A DNA stretch of 15,738 nt, taken from contig JAHWKP010000020.1 in NCBI GenBank assembly GCA_019347775.1, positions 1 to 15,738 of the forward strand, written 5' to 3'. Below, one piece after another: positions 1 through 5,988 of the stretch. The notes under the pieces are model-generated. The model had not been told where the DNA came from. It ran no database searches and worked only from the letters and a program-made list of their open reading frames with translations. Origin of the DNA: Actinomycetota bacterium. GTDB lineage: Bacteria > Actinomycetota > Acidimicrobiia > Acidimicrobiales > JAHWKP01. A program made the position numbers and the translations under genes. The first letter of the stretch is position 1. Every line of letters begins with the position of its first letter.

Positions 1-810
1 TCCGATCTGGACGCATACCCCGGCGAACGCGCCATGGTCGGCGAAGTGAACCTCGCGTCGGCCGGACTGTTGGCGCCGTATTACGGCCAAGGCGACGAGC
101 TACACATGGTGTTCAACTTTTCGCTGCTGCGGGCCAAGTGGGATCCCGACCGTTGGGCCGAATTGATCGCTGACTCCGAGGCGGCGCTGGCTCCCTCGGA
201 GGCCTGGCCGGTATGGGTCCTGTCGAACCACGACACTCCGCGACATCGCACGCGCTATGGCGGGTCCGGCCAACGAGCGCGGGTTGCCGCCACCGTCTTG
301 CTGACTTTGCGGGGCACGCCGTTCCTCTACGCCGGTGAGGAGCTCGGCCTCGAAGACGCCGAGATCCCGGCTGGGAGGCGGGTCGACCCCGGCGGACGCG
401 ACGGTTGCCGCGCTCCCATCCCGTGGACGGGGGAATCGGACCACGGCTGGAGCGGACCGCCGTGGCTGCCCTGGCCGCCCACTCCTCGGATCCGCAACGT
501 CGATGCCCTTCGGTCGGACAACGATTCCATCCTCCACCTCTACCGTCGCCTGGTCGCGGCTCGGGCTGGCTCGCCGGCGCTGCAGCTTGGAGAGTGGCGG
601 CTGCTCGACGCACCGCCGGGAGTGCTCGCCTACGAACGCCGGCACGAGGGCGATACGCGGCGAGTGGCCGCCAACTTCGACGAGCAGAACCTCACCGTGC
701 TCGAGCATGAAGGTTGGACCGTCGACGTGGCTACCGACCGTGCTCGCGAGCAAGCTCCGTGGGACGGTCAGCTCGGGGCGACGGAGGCCGTAGTCCTGCG
801 TCCGGCATGA
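1..810 (+). CDS. GH13 alpha-glucosidase (oligo-1,6-glucosidase type), 5'-truncated
   Basis: The frame is open from base 1, so the gene begins upstream and only the C-terminal 269 residues are present. They carry GH13 landmarks in order. GEV at bases 40-48 has the catalytic acid/base Glu (43-45). SNHDTPR has the transition-state-stabilising Asp at 232-234. GTPFLYAGEELG follows, then VDPGGRDGCRAPIPW, which is typical of oligo-1,6-glucosidases and other alpha-glucosidases. The TIM barrel ends near base 570 and a short all-beta C domain follows. The nucleophile Asp and N-terminal barrel strands lie outside the window. The expected reaction is exo-hydrolysis of alpha-linked gluco-oligosaccharides in the cytoplasm; no secretion signal can be judged. 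The substrate (maltose, isomaltose, sucrose or trehalose-like) cannot be settled from this half. The stop TGA directly abuts the next start codon. Confidence 0.9.
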   Translation, partial: SDLDAYPGERAMVGEVNLASAGLLAPYYGQGDELHMVFNFSLLRAKWDPDRWAELIADSEAALAPSEAWPVWVLSNHDTPRHRTRYGGSGQRARVAATVLLTLRGTPFLYAGEELGLEDAEIPAGRRVDPGGRDGCRAPIPWTGESDHGWSGPPWLPWPPTPRIRNVDALRSDNDSILHLYRRLVAARAGSPALQLGEWRLLDAPPGVLAYERRHEGDTRRVAANFDEQNLTVLEHEGWTVDVATDRAREQAPWDGQLGATEAVVLRPA

Positions 811-1500
811 ATGCGCCAAGCTCTGTGGGTGGCCACGACCGATACCGCCACCATCACGATGAACCCCGCCGCGTCGACCGAGCGCGTCCAGCTCGACCAG
901 ACGTCGTGGGTCGACGTCGCCCGCGGGTGGCTACAGGGATCCGACGAGCTGTTCGAGGCGCTTCTTACCGGAGTGAAATGGCAGACGAGCCGGCTCTTTC
1001 GTTACGACCACTGGGTGGAGGAGCGCAGGCTTGGCTCGTTCTGGACCCGCGGAAACCCCCTGCCCCATCCAGCCCTGGCTCCGATCCACAAGGCCCTACA
1101 GCGCGACTACGGCGTGCAGTTCAACTCGTTCGGGCTGATCCAGTACCGCGACGGCAGTGACGGCCAGGCCTTTCACAGTGACACCGACATGCGCTGGCTC
1201 GACGACACGATCGTCGCCATCCTGACGTTGGGTCAGCGACGCCCGTGGTTGTTGAGACCACGGCGGAATCGTTATGACCACGGCCCGGGCCGCGGTGCCA
1301 CACACGACCTTGCGCCCGGTAGCGGCGACCTGATCGTGATGGGCGGCCGCTGCCAGGCCGACTGGCAGCACTCGGTCGCGTACCAACCCGGTAGGGCGCT
1401 GGGGACCCGCATCTCTTTGCAGTGGCGCCATGCGCGGCGCACCGGCCGCCCCTTCCAGGGCGGCTCCTACCGCGACCCCCGCAACTACAGCCGGGGATAG
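811..1500 (+). CDS. AlkB-like 2-oxoglutarate/Fe(II) dioxygenase
   Basis: The 229-residue protein matches the AlkB superfamily, whose members oxidatively demethylate alkylated DNA or RNA bases using Fe(II), O2 and 2-oxoglutarate. Visible signatures are IQYRDGSDGQAFHSDTD, giving Fe ligands H122 and D124, the distal ligand H187 in WQHSV, and RISLQWR (R200 and R206), which corresponds to the RxNxTxR 2-oxoglutarate-binding motif. The layout (NSFGLIQY before HxD, a long insert, then the second His) is closer to ALKBH2/3-like proteins than to E. coli AlkB. The ATG at 811 immediately follows the stop of the glucosidase gene, so translation may be coupled; no Shine-Dalgarno is obvious. Residues 1-16 look unlike the family, and Met17 (base 859) is an alternative start. 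The gene converges on the dodecin gene with a 10-nt gap. Confidence 0.88.
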   Translation: MRQALWVATTDTATITMNPAASTERVQLDQTSWVDVARGWLQGSDELFEALLTGVKWQTSRLFRYDHWVEERRLGSFWTRGNPLPHPALAPIHKALQRDYGVQFNSFGLIQYRDGSDGQAFHSDTDMRWLDDTIVAILTLGQRRPWLLRPRRNRYDHGPGRGATHDLAPGSGDLIVMGGRCQADWQHSVAYQPGRALGTRISLQWRHARRTGRPFQGGSYRDPRNYSRG

Positions 1501-1510
1501 AGGAACGGCG

Positions 1511-1729
1511 CTACTCGCCGCCCTCGAACTTGAAGGACACGCTCAGCTTCGTGCGGTAGGTCACGGCGCCGCCGTCACCGATGTCGAGGTCCTGCCTGAT
1601 GACTTCGGCGACCCGAAGATCCCTAAGGGTCTTGCTGGCCTTCTTCACCGCGCCGGCCGCCGCGTCCTCCCACGACTTGTCGCTGGTTCCGATCAGCTCG
1701 ATGACCTTGTAGACGCTCAAATCGCTCAC
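1511..1729 (-). CDS. Dodecin family small flavin-binding protein
   Basis: The 72 residues show the full dodecin pattern: SVYKVIELIGTS, then SWEDAAAGAVKKASKTLR, RDLRVAEV and SVSFKFE. Dodecins fold as a three-stranded sheet around one helix and assemble into hollow dodecamers that store or buffer flavins in the cytoplasm. In classical flavin-binding dodecins a Trp in the DWFEV segment stacks on the isoalloxazine ring. The aligned position here is Val40, so this belongs to the SWEDAA-type branch, where ligand binding is less certain. Start choice is awkward. The GTG used here sits only 1 nt after a good GGAGG (1731-1735), whereas a TTG at codon 4 is 10 nt from it. The GTG start gives the usual MSD N-terminus. 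The gene diverges from the lipoprotein gene and converges on the alkB-like gene. Confidence 0.9.
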   Translation of the reverse strand: MSDLSVYKVIELIGTSDKSWEDAAAGAVKKASKTLRDLRVAEVIRQDLDIGDGGAVTYRTKLSVSFKFEGGE

Positions 1730-1814
1730 ACCTCCGTATCGGGCAGCCCGTCTGGCTTCCTCGACGCACAGTCTGCCCTCGTCGCCGATAGCCCGCGTCG
1801 GGCATCATGCTGCG

Positions 1815-2405
1815 ATGCGACGAATGGTTCTCGCCGTGCTGGTAGCCGGTCTGGTCGGAGCGGCGGCGTGCGGAGACGACGAGGTTGCCGACACCGTGAC
1901 CACGACGACATCAACCGCGCAAAGCCCGCCCGCTGTCGATACGACGACCCCGGCTCCGGCTCCGGAGACCCAGTCGCTTCAGTCCTGTCCCGGCGCTAGC
2001 GGCAACAGCCCCGCCACCTTTGACGGCGGGAGCGGCACCTACGCGGCCTTCATTGTCGAGTTCATCGCCGCTGACATTCCCCTCAGCTTCGACGTCGTGC
2101 AGTGGATGACCGGAGAAGCGGCCCGGGAGGCCTATCGCGAAGATCACCCCGAGGACCCCGAAGGTCCGCCGAACGACTACTACGTGCGCAACCAGTCGAC
2201 CAAGACCCGTGACGCCGACGTGAGATCCGACGCAAAGGTGTGGTTGGTGAAAATGGAAGAGGACAGCGACGCCGATGTCGACCGGGCGACGTTCGAAGAG
2301 CTGAGCTCCTACAACGAGAACTCCGAAGGCGGGTCCTTCCACATCTTCTGGCTGACCTTCGAGAACGACAAGATCGTCGAGATCTGCGAGCAGTTCCGCC
2401 CCTAG
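1815..2405 (+). CDS. Putative lipoprotein with Thr/Pro-rich linker, unknown function
   Basis: This 196-residue protein begins MRRMVLAVLVAGLVGAAAC. A short basic n-region and a hydrophobic core are followed by Cys19, a plausible lipidation site, although the residue at -3 is Ala rather than Leu. Residues 22-55 are a Thr/Ser/Pro-rich spacer typical of surface-anchored actinobacterial lipoproteins. The globular part (about 56-196) contains EDPEGPPNDYYVRNQSTKTR and, near the end, FHIFWLTFENDKIVEICEQF. The PNDYY...N motif followed by a terminal beta hairpin (xFWLTxxNxxI) recurs in uncharacterised actinobacterial lipoproteins as I remember them; no catalytic residues stand out. The domain is acidic. 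No Shine-Dalgarno precedes the ATG, so translation may be leaderless. The 85-nt gap to the divergent dodecin gene must hold both promoters. Function is unknown. Confidence 0.75.
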   Translation: MRRMVLAVLVAGLVGAAACGDDEVADTVTTTTSTAQSPPAVDTTTPAPAPETQSLQSCPGASGNSPATFDGGSGTYAAFIVEFIAADIPLSFDVVQWMTGEAAREAYREDHPEDPEGPPNDYYVRNQSTKTRDADVRSDAKVWLVKMEEDSDADVDRATFEELSSYNENSEGGSFHIFWLTFENDKIVEICEQFRP

Positions 2406-2447
2406 CCCTCGCCGAGCCGGGCGGGAGCGATCCCAGCCCTGCGCCGC

Positions 2448-3233
2448 TCAGCCGCCGAGGAACTCGCCGATTCGCTCCGCCATCGCGACCGGTACCTCGA
2501 ACATGGGGAAGTGACTCCGGGCGTCGAGGCGCTCAACGGCGAACCACGGGTGCGACGCCGCGAACCTCTGTTGGGCGCCGAGAAAACCCTCGTCTGCGGG
2601 CTGGGCGTAGAGGTGAAGCGTGGGCGGCGGCGACTCCAAAGCAGCTATGGCTTCCAAGGGCGAGGGGTCGCGGCGAAAGGCGCCGCCGATCTCCCTCGCG
2701 GCGCGGGCCCACATGTCATCGTCCGCCTTCCGCATCGCCGCCACGTAGTCGCTCAACTCCGGAATGTCCAGATCGGCGACCCACATGTCGGTGACCTGGT
2801 CGACCACATGCCGCGTCTGGCCCGGCGTAGCCATAGCCTGCAGGGCACCGAGAAACGGTGGTGGGGCACCGGTGACCATCCAGTCGATCAGCACCAGCTC
2901 CGGCACCCGCGTGGCTCCGAGGCGGCGGCGGAGCTCTATAGCGACCCATCCGGCGTGGGCGGCCGCGACGGGGACGATCGCCTCGGCCTCGGCATGGGCG
3001 ATGACCTCGGCGGCGTCGTCGACCAGCTCGGTGGTGCCGAAGTCCGCGTCGGAGGACTTCGATTCACCGTGGCCACGCCAATCCAACGAGAGGCATCGCA
3101 TTCGGTCGTCCAGTTGCTCCCGCAGCGGATCGAAGAGCGTTCGAGGGCCACACCACCCCGGCAAGAAGAGAAGAGTGGTCTGGCCATCGCCCTTGTCGTC
3201 GTAGGCGATGCCGGTCGGCGTCAAGGAACTCAT
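2448..3233 (-). CDS. HOD/QDO-like alpha/beta-hydrolase-fold protein lacking the elbow serine
   Basis: The 261-residue protein resembles the cofactor-independent 2,4-dioxygenases of 3-hydroxy-4(1H)-quinolones (HOD, QDO and the PQS-cleaving relatives) along its length. Matching segments are LPGWCG, LDWRGHGES, the elbow VAAAHAGWVAIEL, LIDWM, DMWVADLD, ASHPWFAVERL and SHFPMFEVP. By my alignment from memory, oxyanion-hole Trp is W27, the dyad is D117 and H241, and the second elbow His is H93. The elbow serine (Ser101 in HOD) is Ala92, and two substrate-pocket histidines (His38 and His100 in HOD) are Gly29 and Ala91. The base dyad therefore survives while substrate-contact residues changed, pointing to another substrate or a binding role. 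The start ATG overlaps the tetR stop by ATGA, so the two genes are cotranscribed and the TetR protein probably senses this protein's substrate or product. An ordinary serine-hydrolase mechanism is excluded by the sequence. Confidence 0.82.
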   Translation of the reverse strand: MSSLTPTGIAYDDKGDGQTTLLFLPGWCGPRTLFDPLREQLDDRMRCLSLDWRGHGESKSSDADFGTTELVDDAAEVIAHAEAEAIVPVAAAHAGWVAIELRRRLGATRVPELVLIDWMVTGAPPPFLGALQAMATPGQTRHVVDQVTDMWVADLDIPELSDYVAAMRKADDDMWARAAREIGGAFRRDPSPLEAIAALESPPPTLHLYAQPADEGFLGAQQRFAASHPWFAVERLDARSHFPMFEVPVAMAERIGEFLGG

Positions 3234-3838
3234 GAGATGCCCTCACTTTCGAGTACGGATCGGATCAGCCCGATCACGGTGTCGGGTATGGCCCTGCGGC
3301 TCGCTCCGCGATCGGAGAGCTGCTTCCAAAACGGGAAGTCGCAGAACACGAGCAGCAGCTGCGAGGCGGTGCGGCTGACCTCTCGGTCCCCGAGGCAGGC
3401 CGCGACCAGCACGGCGAGGCCCTCTTCCTGGATGCGAACGACGTCATCGATCGCCGGTATCAGGTCTCGTTCACGGCGGGCGGCGTGCAACCATGCCTCG
3501 CCCCGGGCGTAGCAATGACAAGAGTCACGCACGAGGACCGCGAATCGGTCGCCCACGCCGGCCGCGTCGGCGAATTTCTGGTGAGCCTCCTCGAGAGTGG
3601 GCGGCCGAGCGATGTCGAAGACCGCCTTAGCGCATGCCGGGATGATCTCGGCCAGCGACGGAAAGTGGCGGTACACGGTCGCCGGTGCGACACCCGCCTC
3701 ATCGGCGATGTCTTCCCAACTCGTGGCCAGGACTCCCCGCTCCGCGTGAAGCGCGGTGGCCGCATCAACGATGCGCTGTCGGGTCTCAACCACTGAGGCA
3801 GCTCGAGTCGCCATGTTGTAGCGGCGGGGACTCATCAT
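3230..3838 (-). CDS. TetR-family transcriptional regulator
   Basis: The 202-residue protein has an N-terminal TetR DNA-binding domain: TRQRIVDAATALHAERG (helix 1) and SWEDIADEAGVAPATVYRHFPS (residues 40-61) with the helix-turn-helix. The remaining ~140 residues are helical and form a ligand-binding/dimerisation domain whose sequence gives no ligand clue. It contains an unusual CHCYARGEAW segment. Two adjacent ATG codons open the frame at 3838 and 3835, and a third at 3814 (MATRAAS) would still retain the whole domain. None has a Shine-Dalgarno. The promoter at 3866-3894 gives a ~20-nt leader to the first ATG and supports the upstream start. The palindrome at 3851-3866 is the likely operator, so the protein probably represses itself and the overlapping HOD-like gene. 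Confidence 0.9.
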   Translation of the reverse strand: MMSPRRYNMATRAASVVETRQRIVDAATALHAERGVLATSWEDIADEAGVAPATVYRHFPSLAEIIPACAKAVFDIARPPTLEEAHQKFADAAGVGDRFAVLVRDSCHCYARGEAWLHAARRERDLIPAIDDVVRIQEEGLAVLVAACLGDREVSRTASQLLLVFCDFPFWKQLSDRGASRRAIPDTVIGLIRSVLESEGIS

Positions 3839-3850
3839 ATTCGTGAGAGA

Positions 3851-3866
3851 ATTCGGATAACGGAAT
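3851..3866. promoter_or_regulatory. Candidate TetR operator (imperfect palindrome)
   Basis: ATTCGGATAACGGAAT has ATTC/GAAT outer arms and a further matching G/C pair inside, with one mismatch. It covers the stretch from the last base of the -10 element to just past the predicted transcription start of the tetR operon, where a repressor would block initiation. The size fits TetR half-sites. Assignment to this TetR rests on position only. Confidence 0.45.
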
Positions 3867-3894
3867 CTTTACTCCGAGCGTGATCCTGGGTCAA
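3866..3894 (-). promoter_or_regulatory. Sigma-70-type promoter of the tetR/HOD-like operon
   Basis: Reading the minus strand, TTGACC (3889-3894) is followed by a 17-nt spacer and TAAAGA (3866-3871). This is a good housekeeping-type -35/-10 pair at ideal spacing. The predicted transcription start near 3859 gives a leader of about 20 nt. No other pair this good was seen in the 100-nt gap behind the MFS gene, so the two minus-strand units are probably transcribed separately. Confidence 0.6.
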
Positions 3895-3938
3895 GCAGTT
3901 CGACCGTCCAGTTCCGGCCTTAGGTCGCTATGCAGGTA

Positions 3939-5201
3939 TCAAGCCTCTTCCCACTCCTCGAGCTCGCGGCCCTTCGTCTCGGGCAGGAACCCGAACAGCG
4001 CGCTGACGACTCCGGCCGGCGCGAACAGCGCCAACGCCGCCACGCCGAAATCCTCGAGGGCATCGGCTATCGCACCGAATGCCGTTAGCCCTACCACCGC
4101 GCCGAGCACGCCTGCAGCCACCATCCAACCCGCCGCGGTCGCCCGAACCTCGGTGGGGAACAGCTCGGCGGTCAAGGCCCCGACGGCCGGGGCGAACATG
4201 GCGCCAGTGGCCACCGCCATCAGGTAGCCGCCCACGAGGGCGGGCTCTGACCCGCTGTAAGTGATTGCCCCCGCGGCGGCAGTAAGGACCATGGCCACGC
4301 CACCCGCGCCTCGCCTGCCGACGGTGTCGGCGGCCCATCGTCCGGCCAGGAGACCAGCCAGACCGGTCAGGCCGGCAACGACGACCATCGTCGCGGTCGC
4401 CGCGGCGGAGAGACCGACGACGTTCTCGGCGAAGAGAAAGAAGAAGCTGTTGGCGGGCCCGGTGACTACAGCCATGGCGAACACGATCAAGGAGAGGATC
4501 AGCAGTCGGCGGCGGAACGGCGGAGCCACTGCGCCCAGGACGGGCAGCGGCCTCTCTTCTGCGACCTGTACGGCGCGATAGCGATCGGGTTCGGCGACTC
4601 TCCGGGCCGCGAAAGGCACGAGCACCAGCGGCACGAGCGCCAGGGCGAACACGCCCCGGAAGCCCAGCGGTTCAGCCGCGAATCCGCGTGTGACCGCGAT
4701 GAGTCCGGCGCCGATCCCATAGGACGCGGCTATCAGCGCCACCGCCTTGGCCCGGTCGGCGGCTCCGGTCTGTTCGGCCGCGCTCACACTCGCGATCGTG
4801 TCGGTTGCGGTCAGCAGCGGGCGGCTCATGGCGAAGAGGGCGACGAACCACCAGTAGGTGGGGCTCAGCGCCGCCGACGCGGTTACGAGCAGGCCGGCCC
4901 CGCAGAACCAGAGCAGGGTCCGACGCCGTCCCACGCGGTCGGCCATCCCGGCGAGCGGCAAGCTCAGCATCGAGGCCAGGCGGATGATCCCTAGCCCCAC
5001 GCCGAGGGCGGTCCCGGAGAGCCCGGCCTGCTCGGCGATGGTTTCCCCTGTACCCGAGTGGCCGAATCCGGAGGCCACGTCACCCAGCGCGGCGACCGCG
5101 CCGAACTGGCCGAAGCCGGCGGCGGCGGTGAGGACTCCGATGCTCACGACCGGCGCCGTGAACCACCCGTGGAGGTGGATGTCCCGATGGTCTTCGGTCA
5201 T
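3939..5201 (-). CDS. Major facilitator superfamily transporter
   Basis: The 420-residue integral membrane protein has about 12 hydrophobic segments, the first at residues 14-40. Motif A, GMADRVGRRRTL, lies between segments 2 and 3 (about 85-96). A second copy in the C-terminal half reads GRWAADTVGRR. The C-terminal tail PETKGRELEEWEEA has the PETKG signature common in the sugar-porter and drug/metabolite proton-symporter branches. It is a proton-coupled secondary transporter of the cytoplasmic membrane; direction and substrate cannot be read. The open frame extends to 5414, but the start at 5201 is preferred. It has GGGAGG 9 nt upstream, the protein then begins MTEDHRDIHLHGWF just before the first segment, and the longer version would overlap the preceding hydrolase gene with Arg/Ser-rich non-membrane sequence. 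It is last in a three-gene operon, 16 nt after the hydrolase stop. Confidence 0.9.
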   Translation of the reverse strand: MTEDHRDIHLHGWFTAPVVSIGVLTAAAGFGQFGAVAALGDVASGFGHSGTGETIAEQAGLSGTALGVGLGIIRLASMLSLPLAGMADRVGRRRTLLWFCGAGLLVTASAALSPTYWWFVALFAMSRPLLTATDTIASVSAAEQTGAADRAKAVALIAASYGIGAGLIAVTRGFAAEPLGFRGVFALALVPLVLVPFAARRVAEPDRYRAVQVAEERPLPVLGAVAPPFRRRLLILSLIVFAMAVVTGPANSFFFLFAENVVGLSAAATATMVVVAGLTGLAGLLAGRWAADTVGRRGAGGVAMVLTAAAGAITYSGSEPALVGGYLMAVATGAMFAPAVGALTAELFPTEVRATAAGWMVAAGVLGAVVGLTAFGAIADALEDFGVAALALFAPAGVVSALFGFLPETKGRELEEWEEA

Positions 5202-5217
5202 GGCTGAGACCCTCCCG

Positions 5218-5988
5218 TCAGGGCCGAGGATCCCCCTGGAGCAGGAACGGAAGGACCAACTCCACCAACTCATGGGGCCGGGTGTTGGTGATGGTGTGGC
5301 TCGCGCCCGGAAGCACGACGAGCCGCCCGTCGCGGAGCAGACTCGTCGCCTCCTGGGCCCAGCGTTGCGGGACGATCGGATCCAACTCGCCCCGCACGAC
5401 CAGGGTTGGAGCATCGATTCGCGGCAGCACGTCCTCGATGCGGTGGCGCACGCAGTGACGGAAAGTCTTCAGCAGCACCTTCGGACCGGCATCCCGCCAG
5501 TCCTTCATCGTCACGTCCGCCTGGGTCGATCCCTCCAACCTTCCGTTGCGAATCCATCTCACGACTTGATGGGCGTAGCTCCGAGCAAGAGGGTCGGTGG
5601 TCGGACCCTGCAGTACGAGCCGATCAACCCGCTCTGGATGTCGGGCCGCGACCTCGGCCGCGATCTGGCATCCGAAGGAGTTGCCGAGAAGGTTGGCGGA
5701 GCGCAGACCGATGGCATCCATCCACGCCGCGAGGGCATCGGCCAGCTCATGGGTCGCCAGGACGTGGTCGGCATTGTCGCTGCGTCCGTGGCCAGGTAGG
5801 TCTGGTGAGTAAACGGGCATGTGCGGCGCGAACGCCTCCGCCGACGGGGCCATGTTCCGGCTCGATACCGCGACACCGTGTACGAGGACGATGGGAGGTC
5901 GTTGCGGGGGCGCCAAGTTGAGTTCTTGGCGGGCGTGGATACGCAGCCCGTGCACTTCGGTCCACGTGGTTTCCAGCTCCACGCTCAT
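5218..5988 (-). CDS. Alpha/beta-fold serine hydrolase
   Basis: This is a 256-residue canonical alpha/beta hydrolase. The oxyanion loop is VLVHGVAVSS (residues 34-43). SPDLPGHGRSD follows. The nucleophile elbow is LLGNSFGCQIA with Ser104, the acid is Asp203 in RGELDPIVP, and the base is His231 in PGASHTITNTRP. The layout resembles MhpC/BphD-like and esterase-type members; the substrate (ester, lactone or C-C bond) is not decided. There is no signal peptide, so it acts in the cytoplasm. The ATG at 5988 overlaps the stop of the preceding 470-residue gene by ATGA and has GGAG 10 nt upstream, indicating translational coupling. The same frame continues to 6579 upstream, but that part lies wholly inside the preceding gene and reads as low-complexity Arg/His/Pro, so it was not used. 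Confidence 0.9.
   Translation of the reverse strand: MSVELETTWTEVHGLRIHARQELNLAPPQRPPIVLVHGVAVSSRNMAPSAEAFAPHMPVYSPDLPGHGRSDNADHVLATHELADALAAWMDAIGLRSANLLGNSFGCQIAAEVAARHPERVDRLVLQGPTTDPLARSYAHQVVRWIRNGRLEGSTQADVTMKDWRDAGPKVLLKTFRHCVRHRIEDVLPRIDAPTLVVRGELDPIVPQRWAQEATSLLRDGRLVVLPGASHTITNTRPHELVELVLPFLLQGDPRP

Noticed and set aside
1791..1803. GCCCG-CGT-CGGGC hairpin just upstream of the lipoprotein ATG
   Set aside because: A short GC stem with a 3-nt loop is common by chance here, and nothing links it to a promoter or start site.
2423..2434. GGGA-GCGA-TCCC mini-hairpin between the convergent lipoprotein and HOD-like genes
   Set aside because: The stem is only 4 bp with no T-run; too weak to call a terminator.
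2511..3512. Long plus-strand open frame opposite the HOD-like and tetR genes
   Set aside because: Its translation is low-complexity and family-free, and it lies antisense to two recognisable genes; long antisense frames are expected in GC-rich coding DNA.
5202..5414. Upstream extension of the MFS transporter frame
   Set aside because: The extra 71 residues are Arg/Ser-rich, overlap the hydrolase gene, and a good GGGAGG precedes the internal ATG at 5201.
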